Part shown: positions 25,601 through 40,600 of the stretch, piece by piece
Position numbering within the stretch: position 1 is the stretch's first letter
Layout: every line of letters begins with the position of its first letter
Notes under the pieces: generated by a model
Told to the model about the DNA's origin: nothing
What the model saw: only the letters and a program-made list of their open reading frames with translations
The model's database searches: none
Assembly (NCBI GenBank): GCA_018806985.1
Contig: JADANN010000251.1
Location: 1,387,501-1,451,500, forward strand
Length of the DNA: 64,000 nucleotides
Source: Angiostrongylus vasorum
Lineage: Eukaryota; Nematoda; Chromadorea; Rhabditida; Metastrongylidae
Direction: 5' to 3'
Program-made: the position numbers and the translations under genes

Positions 25601-28600
25601 TGAGAAATTGGTTGCTCATTGTACAAGGGATATCTCGTTGCTGTAGCACAAAAAAGAGTTTTTACTGAAATTTTAACAGCGATTGCTTAGTGGACGAAGT
25701 TAAATATTCTCTGCAACAAATGTATTCCACATAATTCATGATTTATGAAATGTAGTTTTTGCCTGTACCTATGTATCTAAGACCTCTATTTTCTAATCCA
25801 AGCACATCTAGACCTCCCAACAGTTCACCGCCTCATCGTGGCTGAGACATGTTTCTGGCTGTTAGGCTGCGTTGTACAGCGGGGGAATTCATCTGCACAG
25901 CTGGGTCTCCGAAGCTAAGAAGGAGTCCGGCGCTTCCATGAGGAAGCCCAGCTATGAGTAGGCCAATACCAGTATCCTCACCGTCCTGATATTAAACAAT
26001 TCCGTATGGTGGAAAATCTCTCTCTGATCCACAAGAACGGCGGCTTCCTGTGGTGGTGACAACCTGTACAAACTTTGGCTAGGCTAACTTTACAACTCCA
26101 GAGAACCACAATGGCCAACCCAGCAAAACTCCGAAAAAGTGGAAATTATGCTAGGGCCCGCACAACCCGTGAAGACGAGCCATCCAAGTACCAAATATCC
26201 AAGTAAACACATTTAAAATCTTCTGGAAAACTCTATTTTATAATTCTTTTCATTCTTTTACGTTGCACATTTATTTCTTTCATACTGTTATGTTTGTTCA
26301 AGTTTTAGAAGTCGTACTCGACTCGGTCAAACCGTATCCGAACTCGGTGTCACGGAACAAAACTATTCTGAATTAATGCGGATGTTCTTGGCAACAAGGG
26401 ATTCCCAAGGAGAAAAGGTGCCGGTGTTCACTATCCCAGTGCATTATCCTAATTTTAATATTTTTTTTGTTCACTTATCATTCAAGAATCGAACCAGTGT
26501 AACGACATCAATTAGGTCCAGTCCTTGTCATTAGGCGTTTTAATTCACCAAAATTGAAGAGACCTATTTTCTTTATTTTGTGAAGGTTTTTCTTACTTCA
26601 AGCTATTCCATCTACCTCACCCAAAAGGAGATACTGTAGAGAATTCGACAATAGTTGAAACTTCAGCATCAGCGTTTGAGATGGTCACAGCAAAAATCAC
26701 TTAGATATACTCATTGGTTTACCTAGATCTTTCCGAAGGTTAAATTTTATGTTGAGCATAAAGTAATGAATATAGTCTAGTGCTGAAGATTAGCTCTTGA
26801 ATCTGAGTTCTAAAAGTACTACACGTTTACCTGAAACGATTCCACAGGCCTTCAATAAGGATTTCTGGATCAGTTTTCTATTGAGTTTCAATTTTCTGGG
26901 CGCTGTTACGGTTGGGATGAACGGAGATTTTTTTTGCAGTTGTCTCATCTGTTGATCGCTCACAACTTCAATGAACTCGCCGGGGAAGAGAAAGCAGCCA
27001 TAATGGCGTTCCTCTGCAACGAACTCCTTTGCTGTCCTAATATCGTAAAAGAAATCGATCGAAATCTTGAAGAAGTTGGTCGATTAAAAGGCGATCGATG
27101 GATGAGGGACGGGAAGGTCGGTGTTTCGTGGTCGAAAATGTTGTAGTCACAGAAGTTGAGAATTAGTGATAGGAGATATTTTCATGCTTTTTTCATTTGA
27201 CTCAAAGCAGATTTGAGGAAGCGAACATTGGAATTGTCAGGACGTGCTGTTATCCGGATTTCTGTGCGGACAGTAGACGTTCATTGTCGTCCTTGATGGA
27301 ATAACTATTTTCAGGCTCGAGCTCTCCGAGTTGTTCAGCGTAAGAAACAGAAAGCAGAACGCGGCATCATGCAACCCACTGATGCTGATGGTCAGACGCA
27401 TGACGAACGACCATCGTCAAGAAATTCTGAAGCGTCTGATGGCAGTCGACCAAACACGCCCATCCCGACAACTAGGGACCGACGACTCACGCCTGGTCTT
27501 GGACAATGTGAAATTCTAACCGAAGAGGTGAGCTGGCGAAATTGTATTGCAGCATCTTCTCCAAAAGAATCGGGAAGTTTTACCTAATATTTTAGAACAT
27601 GAATAAAAGTTGTAAAAAATTGGTTTCAAAAGAGGGAATAGAGGGAAGGTCAATTCTAAGTTCTGTTTTTTTTCTGATATTTTCTTTTGAATTAGTTGTG
27701 ACAAATTCTCAATAGCTTGTAGAGAAGAAGGATCATCATCCTTATTTCGTTTGGATATCAATGTGACCGAATAAAGGCATTTAATGAGTTAAAATATTAA
27801 TAAGGTGTGTCGCAAATAGTATAGATTGTATTAATCGTTCAAGGAGGAGAACATGACACCCGATCAACTCGAAGTGCTCATTGACTCGCTTAATTCGGAA
27901 GCTGAACATCTTAAGGAGAAAATCAACGAGTTATCGACTAAAGTGCGCAGTTTCCCGTTAGGATGTGATCGATATCATCGGTGAGCGAGAACATCTTCAG
28001 TTCTTCTGATTCGATTTAGTAGACCCTTAATCTCAACCGCTGTATTCTCCTATCGATGTCCATTTGAACGTCTTTATTCGACCTTCTAGCTATGATCGGG
28101 GTCGAGGACTCTTTAGCTAGTCACTAGCAAAGATTCGTGCTAATTTCATCGCCATGGCTCACATTTGGTAAAGTGGCTTAGGGGAAAGCCAGCTGGGTTT
28201 AGGAGCTCTGATACGGTATCCCAGGCGATGTTTATTACACATTATTACACATACATACATTACATTTACCACTATTGAATTTTACCTTTCATTAATAACG
28301 TTCCAATCTTTCAAGCTCCTTAAAATCGTCCCTTAAAATGGAGTGGAATCTTGCCATGCATTTGCTACTAATATACCTAGGTTTACGTTACAACTGAGTT
28401 GGACCACACGCTAGGTCGCTGTTTCATTTTTACAGAGAACTGTTATTGTTGTTGTTCTACAGGCAGTACTGGCAAATCCCTGGTGTACTATCAGTGTTGG
28501 TCGAGTCCGTCGAGAGTTCTGGTATGTCGAATCCGGCATGTAACACAGACGACACATGTTCGAAGGACCCGTCAGATCTTACAGGTTGGTCCAACCACCT

Positions 28601-31600
28601 TTGAAAATTACTACAGAGTTAATCACGTTGTGGTTTAATCGGCTTAAACTGATTATCATCAGCAGAAGATTCTCGCTGTCGATCTTGTTTTTTCTCACAT
28701 TTCTTTCTGTTGAACAATGGCTTTTTATTTCTCAGGAAACTTTTTCGCAACTATAAATAAGACAGTTTCTTATGTTCTTAATGGGCTTATATATGGTGGT
28801 TTTTGTTGTACAGTAATTTGCTTCAGTAAGAATTTTTTTGTAAAGTTAAATAACCCGTTGACGTTTCGATGGACTTCCATGCCTCCAGTGAACTGAAAAA
28901 TCATTCTGGCCTAGGCCTTACGCGTTCAGATATTTTCGAAATCTTACAATAGTAGTCTATGTCTAGGTTGCAACCAATTTCATAGTGACCCTTTTAAGTC
29001 TAGAGGGATACGTAATCCTACTAAATTTCTTCAAAAAAACACTGTAAAATATTGTAGGTTGCATCAAAATTTATTTAGCACTTAACCGTGGCACCGGTAA
29101 AAGTTGGATGTTGGGAATTTATCGGCTTCTATCAAAAATTTCTGTTATATCACAACAGAATTTAATGTGGATGCATCATACATTATGATGATTATATTCT
29201 TCTCAGGGGATATCTCCTATGATGGTCTATGGCTTTTCTATAAATGAGAACTTTTTTTTAAGCGCCTTCGTTTGTTCATCCGGATGTGTTTGCATGCGTT
29301 GAGGATCTTGTTGATGACGTTGTGACTGGTCGTTCACACACAGATCGACGTAAACGCAAGCGTTTCCGACGTATGGACAATCCGTACAAGCGAGGATGGT
29401 GGGCGGTGGACACGAGGTGAGCTGTAGAACTCTGACATGAACTTCTATATTTAAGAAAGAAGCCCATTTTTCTGTGTAAACAAAACAGCTATAGTTTTCT
29501 GCTGTTTGTCTTGAATGTTGAGATTCGTCGATCTACTTACGGTTTTTCTTACGGAACGTTACTGGTACCTTTGTCGAAGGTACTCTTGCTTATTCGTACC
29601 AATTTCGGTCTCGGTCATCTACGTCGCCCTCGATCAAACGGTTTAACGATCTCACGAGTTGCTAGCGTTCTCTCAGTCACAAGGCAGAAAACTGCTCCGA
29701 TTCATAACTCCGGTTGCCTGTGGTGGAGAACTGGGAAGGATCTAGTTGCGGAAATCACGGTCTAGCAGCATTCTAAGTCAGTGAAATGGGAATACGCTGA
29801 TCCTCAAGTCGCAGCCGAACCCATGGGCAAACTTGGCCGTCTTTATGGCTGCGGTTGCAAGAAAACGAGACAAATAGGGTACTAGACTTTCTATGATATG
29901 GGAACATGGGATTTCTAAGTAGTTAACTGTGTCAGTTTAATACTAACGTATAGAAGAAAAAATACGAGCTTGGATCTGATTTTAAAAGAAGATGAGTACC
30001 AAATAAAACGATGCAAACAAAGCAGTTTAAATTCATATTTCGATGAAGGTGAACGACCAAGCTCCCAGCATTGTTCTACCCTGTAGGAGTGTTTCATGAT
30101 CCATCGACTTCGTCAATTTTCATTTTTTATCCTATACAATGATTTTTGGGAGCCTACCGATGTATCACACTAGTGCTTTCGACTACAGCCTCAACTTAAC
30201 TGGATTCATTGCTTATTTGTTCCCCCTCAGATTACTCCCACTGACGGGTGATCGCTGCTGTCAAAGTCAAAGTAAAAAATTGGCTGAGAGAAAGGCGAAG
30301 CAAGGACCTCGATTGCTGTAGTGGATGGCACGTGAGCCTTTGAAAAAGGTAATCAGTGGTTCGAAGAGCATCACATCAGAGGTTCCAAGTTTTGCTCATA
30401 TCTCAGCGTCCTTACGGTTGCATTTTACAACATGCCCTGCCAAAGAAAAAAATAATACGCCGCAAATAAAAAAAAGACATTCTCAAATTGTGTTTTTATT
30501 CTCCCAGATAAGTATACAACCATTTTGCCAACCCCAACTGAGGCATGGTCGGAACCCAGAGGGGTGGGGCAAATGGCCTGATCAGGACCGCAGTAGAACC
30601 AACAGGCAGATGTGTATTGCAGTTTTTTTTCAAAAGACATCGTTCAAGCGCTCTCTGAGTCGTGCACACAGTATTCTTTACATGGATGAGGTATCAGCCA
30701 ACGTTTCTGGTGCATAAGAGAGTACTGAGAGGACCATTCAACTGAAAAAGATGGGTACGGATTTTTGGGTACGTTAATTGGTCGGTGGCTTCCTTGAGAG
30801 ACCCAGTATGGCCCATCCTGCTCTCGTTCTGCTATCTAATTCGTCCTTCATGTTGTTTTCCATGTTCTTTGAGCTTCCAAGATACTCGTACAAAGTGGTC
30901 TCTGGGCTCTGAGAACCATCCGCTTGATCTCCCTCGCCGACGCACCATGGGTTTTTCATGAACTGCGTCTTCTTCCGTTTTTTGCGTGATCCGACCATTT
31001 TTTTCTTGATAATCGTCTCTATCATGGGAAGATGGCGGTTGACAGCAAAACGATTTGCTAAGAATTTTCCATCAATTCTTACACCTTTTTTCATTCCAAT
31101 CGAGTGAGTTTATTATCCACCGCAATGCGGTATTAAACAGCTTTAGCGATATCGTCGTATTGTCGAACTCCTTTTCCTACGAGCATGGTAAGAGATCGAT
31201 GGAAAAGCTGTATTTTCGTAGTGCAGTACCGATAAAAAGTCAGATAGGACAGATCCACTCCTTCGACGGGCGCTGAGAGGATTCCATTCGTTTCGACATT
31301 ATTAGAGCCTTTTTCATGGTCGGCAAAAGTCGAGAATAGATGAGATGGTATTCCGTGCAAAAATTTTACGACGCCGGGCACGGTTTTGGATGTGGTCCAC
31401 GCGACAAAATCATTGTCGAAATCCTACTTGCTCTACTGGTTGCGCCTCATCCAATGTCCTTGATATGCGCGAGAGGATAAACTTCGTGAAGAGCTTGTAG
31501 AGTACATTCAACAAGCATATGGGGGATAGTTACGAAGACTCCTTCGGTCACCTTTCTTGTTCAGGATGGCCCTGCCCGACGTCGTCCACAGGTCTGGGAT

Positions 31601-34600
31601 TTTTTTCCTTTTGAAGATGGGATATCATATAGGTTACGAGAAATATGGACTGTGCATTCTAGCTATAGGAAAGTCGGTGGTGATATTGTCGGGTCCCTGG
31701 AGCTCTCCCTTTTTTTCGTGCTTTTTATCGCAACTCGAACCTAAAAGAGAGGAATTCAAGATGGATCTTCTTCGGCGTGGTCTTTAGGGTGCTGAACCGG
31801 GATTGTAGAAGGCAAAAGGTTAATATTAATATATTACGTTATACTATATTAATAGAAGTTTATCAATTTTATATCATGGCAGGAAGATTTGGTGAACCCA
31901 TCTTCGTACATCGAAGGTGACACCAGAAAATATTCGCGCAATTTCGGCGGCATTTCTTCAGACGTATTCTTTTTTGTTGTGTTTTAACGGTTTCTTCATC
32001 CTATACCGATGTAAGTCTTCCTGCAAAACCCTTCTGCAACTGACATTTCATCAAGCTCCATTTTCTTTCTTTTTCTCGAGCAATTCCTTACTGGTAGTGG
32101 AGATGCGATCTGATCTTTCTGCTTGAAGAAATGAAACGAGTTCAGCACATAAGACATAAGTGGTACTGTGGCTGGTCTATATCTGGTCGGGCAATTTGAT
32201 CTTCCCTAGAGTCCTGGCCTAACCTTGCAGGGGCGTTTTCACGTCTTCACGATGATGTGGATCCGAGGGAAGCATTTGTCTGTCTGGTTTTTTTTCGCTG
32301 GATCTTCCTAGTAGTTGATCCCGACACCATATTAGAACCGAAATCAAAAAATGAATGGCTAAATGAAAAAAAACGAAAGAATGACCTACCGCGCAAGGAC
32401 ATACTTAGTCCGTGTACCTAGATCTATGCACGCCAACCACAGCCAACCCACTGAACTAAACTCGCCTAAATTTGTACCATATTGATAATATTTGTGTGAT
32501 TTTGGATATTTTTTTTATTATATACTGACTTTACAAGATTTTCTAACAGTGTATTTTAGGGAAGCGTTGGAGTCCGTGCGCAGTAGCCTTCATGGACGTG
32601 GAATTCGTGAACGTATTTTGCACCGACTTCTGTGCAAGTCATGGTTCCTTAAGGATGTTAAGCTTGGCAGAGGTCAGTGCGTAGAAAAAATATGGAAGGT
32701 CTTTGAAATTCTAACTGAAGTCGGTTCGTCAGAAGCTATTCGTCATGATTAGTTTGCTTGAGCAAATCGAAATGTCTTTTATACATGTGAATGAATAAAG
32801 TAGGTCCATAAAAATTTTTAAATACATATGATAATCATGTGAATAAGTAGTTTTTTCACTTGAGGTTTTAATTGTTCTTAAATTTCAACCTATATAGAGC
32901 TCTAACGATGATAACAGTTGGTCGGAAAATGGGCTTGATTTTTTTCCTAAACGTTTTTGAATGTGAAATAACCCTGTTACGATTGGAAAGCTTTGTCGAT
33001 CTAGACTGCACTAAGCTATCGTGCTGAATAACTGGGAAAACAGCTACTGTGTGTTTGTATTGTAGTCGATCTGGAGAAGTTTGGTGATGAAGTAGATTGG
33101 AATGAGGTGACAGAACGGAATAGGAACGCCGTACATCGACAAGTTGACGAGTTGACAGCGAGAATCAACAGTGCTAAAATCTTCATAAAAGGTGCAGCGA
33201 ATGCTCATCTTCGAGGTGGCGCTGGTCCGGATAAGTCTCTTGCAGCTTTGAAGCTGAGAATACTGAGTTGCGAACGAGCAATCAATCGCAACTACTTACG
33301 ACCAAGCTTCTTCGTTGGGTAAGACCTTATTTTTTCTATGTGATGGCATTTTTTGTATTTTCCCCACATTTTTTTGTATTTTTTCTATAGCTTGTTTAGT
33401 AAATATTTAGTGATTTTTGTGTCTTTTTAAACCTTAGTTTAGTCATGGAATTGGTTGTTGACTCAGCATGCTGGAAACTGATATAACTTTTACGCTTTAT
33501 TCAGTTTCAATTGCTCATCATGTTTCCTTGTGAGTTTATAGTTTTTTCCAGTGATAAAAAATGCTTGGCATACTCATTGGAAATGGAAGGCATGGCACGT
33601 AAGAAAGATTTGGTTAGTACGGAAGATGACGATGAACGTGATGATGAGGACGCAACGGAAGAATCGGAAAAGGATGATTCGGATAGACGTGAAACCATCG
33701 AACGATGGCGATCTTATGTGGAATCTGCCGAAACGCCAGCTGAGCTGTCCCTTGCTGTTCAGGTACGACCAGAAAATAATGATTGTTGACAGGATGGGAA
33801 ATAAGGAATGAGAAAAGGATGAGTGAGCAAATGAGTAGGGGAGAGAGTTGGAAACTTATTATCATATCTAAAACGGATAAAAGATCCTATCGACTCCACT
33901 GGGAAATCGAACCATCGACTACGTGTACATTTCACGACACCACAAGTCTCGCTCTCGTTGACATAATAAACCGGCTATTCCGTTCTCTCATTCCAAGAAT
34001 GTAGCTTAGCAATCAGTTTTCTTCTTTTTACTGTCGATGTCTCGTCAACTGATTAACGACGATGAGATTTTTCTTTCTGAGTATTATCTTCTGGAGTATT
34101 TGGATGATCCTTCTCAACGATTTACCGCCACATCGTGACTGGGACGTGTTCTTGGGCGTCGGGCTGCGATGTACAGCGGGGGGATTCATACCGCCGGCAG
34201 GACCGCCCAAGCTGAGAACTAGTCCGGCGGTCCATCAGGAAGCCCAACTAAGAGTAAACCAATACCAGGAACCATCACCATCCTGGTAACAAACTAGTCG
34301 CATAGTGGCAAATCTCTCTGTGATCCAAAAAGGGCAGCGACTACCTGTCGTGGTGACGGCTGGGGCAGACTTTGGCTGGGCTGACCTCGGGCCTCCGGGA
34401 AACCACAATTATTAAACCAGCAAAACTCCGAAATTTGAAATTATGCTGGGGCCCGCACAACCAATGAAGGTGGGCCATCCAATTATTCTCGAATAGTGGA
34501 AGCATCTTCTCTGTTTGGTGGTACTTTCCTGAGGTCAGAAGCAGCCGTGCAGGGGACTTCTGAACTGGTGGCCACTTGCTATTATGAATAGTAGTGTTTG

Positions 34601-37600
34601 CCTTCATAGGTAGTAATCTCAGGACGCTAGAGTTCAGTATTGATTAACAAGTCGATAAAGCGATAGATTTGGCATAGTTTTAGAAGCTTAATGTTCCTTC
34701 GGAATATTACGAAGAATCTTCACCTTATTATGAATTTGTGGTGGTTTTTTGAATATTTACTATTTCGACTATGCATTAAAAAAAATTTTTTTCTGGATCG
34801 CAATATCCCATTAGGTATTGTTAGGGCGTGTGACAGAGTTTTTTCTTGTGTCAGTTACTGTTTTTTAAGGATGTTTTCCGTTTGCGGAAATTTGTAAATC
34901 GCTCGTCGTTAGAAAAATTTGACGTTTCACAAGTAGTGATGCCGCAAAACACTATTTTTTTGCTACTGTCCAACTTTTTCCAGCATGTGCTCCTTTTCTT
35001 TTTTTTCGATTCTGATTTTATTCGTCCATTTGTAGATGCTGAACTCATCCGTAGCTTGGGAAACGGTAGCGATTCTACGTCTGTGTCAGATCTGCCACAA
35101 GCGATGCGATGAACCGTCGACGACATTGAAGTGCACAGCGTGTCGACTCAACTATCATCTGGGTTGTTGTAAGGTCAGTCAGCTACCCAGCCGAATGTAC
35201 CCAGTTTCGAAGAGTTCGCTGACCAACAGAAGTCGGATTAGAGTCGGCGACTTGCATTGTTCTAAATGCGTATTTTTTTCCATTGTTATTTTGCCGCAAA
35301 AAATTTATATGCCGTACTTTTCGTATCCGGTCAATAACTTATCGAACACATGTTCTGTCTGACGCGATCTTTGAAGTCTTTGAAGTGCAGATATTTGATC
35401 GTATACATGTAGTCACTTTAAAAAACACATTGGGACAACTTCTCCGAGCAAGCCGCGCTTGGCAAAAATTTGGGCCCTTGTGCCTGTCTTAGAGATTTTT
35501 TGTTGAATTTATGGCGTTATGCTCGACCTAAGCTTAATTTCTATTCATATTAGTAGAGTTTATATTTAAAATAAAAAAGAATGGAGCTGTCGGCGTTGAT
35601 CACTCCCTGAGGGATGCGCCATGGATTCAACTTCATTAAGCATGGTTAAAGGTTATTGAATGAATATCTAGCCTATTGTTTGCTCAACAAGAATATCGAG
35701 AACTATCTAGCCTATAAAATGACTACGCGGCGGCCTACCGATGTATCGAGTAAGAGTTGCTATTTTCCCAGACAAATCTGGAGTAGTTTATAACCACGAA
35801 AGAAGAGAAGGCTTGGTGAGCCTTTGAGGCAGGGGTCGAACTCATGTGATTATTGCAAGGCGCCTCTAACTATTGCGCTACACGCGCGCTATCGAGTTTA
35901 TTTTTTTATCACATTATAAGCTTTTTGTTACTTTTAGCTCATCCATTAAGCATTCGATCAAGAAATTTTTTGGCCGTCAACTGTAGCTTTGTGGCAGTTT
36001 GACTTTTCTTATTGACGTCAGATCTTTTTTCCTTTGTTATTGGAAAGGCAGTAACCATACACACTGTTGTAAAAAATGATTTTGTCTTCACTTTTTATTT
36101 ACTGCTCATTCTTTTTTATTGGCAGGGTATTATGTGAAATATAATCAAAATGACGCCGAGACATTTGCAAAACTATGGGCCGCTGGTGTTTGCTTGGAGA
36201 TCAAACACTCTATTACCCTTTCCCTGGCCATTCCCTGGGCTTCCCCGGGATTGCTGATACCACTTATAGATAGGTCAATAACACTGCTGAGAGAAAGACG
36301 AGACGAAGGACTCGCTTGGTGGATGATGAAGGCATTATCCCCCGGAAAGGGTAATAGCGTGTTTGATCCCTACCGCAGACACTGGTGGTCCGGAGTTTCC
36401 CAAATATCTCAGCACCATTATGATTCTGTTTTGTTATATAGAAGAAAACGCGGAAATAATGAACGGCAATGAGATCATTATTTGCTGCAAAAATCTATTC
36501 AAAGTAAATTTTCAAACCATAAGTTTCTTTTTGCATCTGAGTCACATAAAACCTGTAGAGATAAATTTTTACAGTTGTAGAATTGTATGGTAACATGTAC
36601 ACAGAAGGCGTGGCTTAATGTACGCTAAGAAGGAAATCGAAATCTCAGCTTCCCATGTTGACAGTCATCCACTTCAGTTTTTTGTTCTTTTTGATGTTAC
36701 ACTTTAAATACATCTTTTTTGTGTATTTGAATATTTCGGCACAAATTAATGTTTTTTAATAACTGGAACTGTTTAGTCACCGCAATCTCGTGAGTGGTTT
36801 TGTCCGGCTTGTGTGGAAGTGTCAACTCAGGTGCCTACATGTCTCGTCTGCTCCCGTCAGCACGACTATCTAGCAGTGTGCAGGTTTTTTTTCTGAGCAT
36901 CTTCCTTTTTTTCCTTTGCTATTATTTTTTTGTTCCTTTTTCACTTAAATATTTTTAAAGTCTTCTAGAAAGATTGTTCTGAAAGCATGTTTTCGTAACA
37001 CTAAGCATTTTGGATTCGAATTAAATTTTTATAAAACGCGAGATAAAAATCACTGCGGTATTCCGTTTCAGCTATTCATTGAACTGTCTTACAACTTCAC
37101 AATGTGAACATTTAATTTACTGCCTAGGACAATTTTTTCACGGTGATGCTGAAATATTGACAAGTTCTCCGGACCGCAGGTGTTCTGCGGTGGAGATCGA
37201 ACGCGCTATCACCCTTTCTGAGGGTAAACGCGTTCACAACCACACCATGCGGGTCCATCGTTTTGCCTGTCTCTCGGCCAGTTATCTATCGACCACTGCG
37301 ATCAGCAACCCCCCTTCAAAAACCTGCGGTGGAGTTTTGCAAATATTTCAGCATCATTGCGACTTTGTTACTTTTCTTCCTTTTCCTTCTACCTTCGACC
37401 TTACACATCTAAACTGTGTAACTGTAAAGTTTATTCGTTCGAGAAGTTTCGAAATTCTGTGCAACATAGTGTAGTTCATTACACCTTTCATAAGGTTGCC
37501 AGTTCAGTCTCGTTTCGGCTCATCGTCCAGCAAATCTCTACATCTCACTAGGGCTTCAGAAACCCTTTATATAGACGAACATCTCATTTGGGTTGACATC

Positions 37601-40600
37601 GATTTTCTTGCCAGAGTTTAGTTTAAGCAGCACAATTTCAGAGCATCTGACTAGATATGAACATTAATTTGTATCTTTTTATATTCTCGAAGTTTTTGCG
37701 CTGTTCTTTAACTATTATATCTTACAGCAATTTATTAAACCTCCTTTATACATAGTTTCTATGTATTCATGTAAAATCGTTGGCCATCGTACTTTTCCTC
37801 TTTTGTTTTATAATTTTTGTTTTCTTCTAGAAAATGCTATCATTTCTTCCACGTCGAATGCGTAGCTGATGCATCCTTTGATTCTTACAAAGATTTCATG
37901 TGCCGGGGTTGCGATCCGAAGGTGAGCTGATTGCTGTTATTTGTGAAGATTTTGTCGATAGACATTCTGATTTCACTTTTACGTTTTGGTACTACCCCGT
38001 TCTGTTCTCTTTGTTTCTTTCCGATGTTTTTTTTCATTCAAATTGATAATCTTATTATGCCTTATTTTTTTAACATCTCCCGTTATTCCTAAGCACGTCT
38101 TTGGCAGATCGGTTTATTTTTCAGTTATTTGAACGACGAGTGATCGCTTACGGTGAAAGCGACGATTATATTGAAGCAGATGATTCCGGTGACACGACTG
38201 AACATCACCATCATGGTCACCAAAACGGACAACACCCATCACATGGACGAGATGCACGGAAGCCGGTAAAGCGAAAAGCCGAAGCACCACCACCGATCGT
38301 ATTTCCAATGGAAATGAACGCAGATCTGTGCAGGTATGTCGCTCTGTCATTGTCGCTAATTCCCTTTTCTTTTTTCGATTTAAGTTAAGACAGAAACCGC
38401 TCAACATATTCCATTAATGAAAGTGTGCTGATCTTCTTTATTTACCGTGCTTGTTTCGGCATTTCTTCTCTTGATTTCCTAGTCGTTCAAAGAATTGGTC
38501 GAGATCACGCATCGCTATGCAGTTGATATTTCAAAGTCTGTCGTCTTCTGTCTTCACTAAGCTGAATGTTGGTCGAGCGTGGGCTTCCATGCAATGCCGA
38601 CATAACTGAGCTAAGGCTTTCCTCGGTCCTCATCACATGCGGTTTCTGATTCGTTTGGATCTTAAGAGAACGGATATCCTCCGTTGCAACTAGAATTCTT
38701 CCAGGACGGCAGGGATTTCTGCAACTAGTCGACCGACCCAAAGTGGACGTGGACCGTTTCGTTGATAATAGAGTATGAATAAGTACTTGGATATTTGGAT
38801 GGCTCGTCTTCACTGGTTGTGCAAACTCTGGCAAAATTTGCATTTTTTTCGGAGTTTTGCTGGTTTAGCCATTATGGTTGCCTGGACTCCCGAGGTTAGC
38901 GTAGCCAATGTCTGTTCCAGGTCGTCACCACCATACGCAGTCGCCGCCGTTGTGGATCAAAGGGAGGTTTACCACCATGGGACTCGTTTGGTACCAGGAT
39001 GGTAGTAGATCGCAGTAGACTTGCACTAAATAGGGAAAAAAGCGTCCGGCGTAGACTTAGTATTCCATAATGAATGTGCCATTTATTCGATCTCATCAAG
39101 CATCATAGAGGTTATTGAATGCATATCTACCCCTATGTCAAAGCCTGCGCGTGTCCATCGATGGGTCGAATCAGTGCTGCTATCGTGCCAGACAAGTTTG
39201 GTACGAAGGAAATGGATGGCTGTGAGCCTGTGGCGCGAGAACGAACCAGCGACCACATGAGCATTACAGGGCACTCCTAACTGCTGCACTTGACGCGCCT
39301 GTTTATTCATTTATGCCCGTTTGTACTTCTTTAATCATTGCTCATTGAGAGAGCTTTTTTTTCAGAGCGATGTTGGACGAATTGGAATGTCAACCGGGTG
39401 TTGGCCCGTTTCTGGAACCGGTCGATTTGGATCTTGTCCCTGGCTATCGTGAGACGATTGCTAATCCCATTGATATAGCGTCAATCAGGAACCGAATAGA
39501 TGCGCTCTGGTGAGTGGCGTTGTTGATTTTTCGTTCTTATTTTTTTCTTATTATTTACTAAATGAATCGTTATGACTTATATTCTAGGAGAGGGGTTCAT
39601 TACTCAAATGTGATTTTTTTTAGAATAGAGATTAAATATTTATAGCTATGAAACACCGGACGATTTTGCTGCCGACATGGAATTGATGTTCAGCAATTGT
39701 CGTACTTTCAATGAAGATGATTCTCCTGTCGGAATTGCTGGTGGGTGGACTTATTCGTTTTCTTTTTTTATTCTGGTTTTTATTCTTTTACAAAGGGAAA
39801 GAGGGGTTTCTTTATGAACAAAGTTAGAAGTGACCTACATGCATCAAATGTTTTCATGTTGCTGTTCAAGCTTTTCTTTTTTCCCTGTTGTCTGCTTTTT
39901 TTTCCTGGTGCGGTTGTCTTAGAGTTTGTGTCGGTTATGGAAACAACAGAAAATGTATCGGTTTTTAAAATTTCTTTATATACGTACACATACACATGTA
40001 CTTGACACTTGAGACTTGAATGGCCCGTCCTCACTGGTTGTGCGACCCCAGCATAATCTCCATTTTTCGGAGATTTGCTGGTTAAGCCATTGTGGTTCCC
40101 TGGAATTCCGAGGTCAACCTGGCCAAAGTCTGTCCCAGGTCTTCACCACCACAGGCATTCGCAGCCCTTGTGTATCAGAGGGAGATTTACCATCGTGCGA
40201 CTTTAATGCCAGGACGGTGGTGGATCCTGGTATTGGTTTACTCTTAGCTAGACTTCCTGATGGAAACGCCGGACTCCTCAGCTTGGGAGACCCTGCCAGG
40301 GGATGAATCCCCCGCTGTACATCGCAGTCCGACACACAGAAACACCTAGAAAACGATGAGGCGTTGGGAGGCATACACATATATACACATATATGCAAAT
40401 ATATATGTATATACATATAAAATAATTTATGTTAGCTGCCAATAGATTCATGATAGGGAGGTAAGTTCGAAATCGAAAGTCACCGATGGTGCACGGTGAC
40501 CCGGCAGCCAGAGGCTGGGAGGGTCAGAAGGGGTTCACACGAGGAACGTGCACAGAATCCGTCGTCGATCATTCAGTGAATACGACGAACCACAAGAGGA

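Noticed and set aside
38505..38843. 112-codon minus-strand ORF in baz-2 intron 25
   Set aside because: Somewhat GC-rich and might be a transposon fragment, but I could not tie it to any family, and part of it overlaps an S4 copy.
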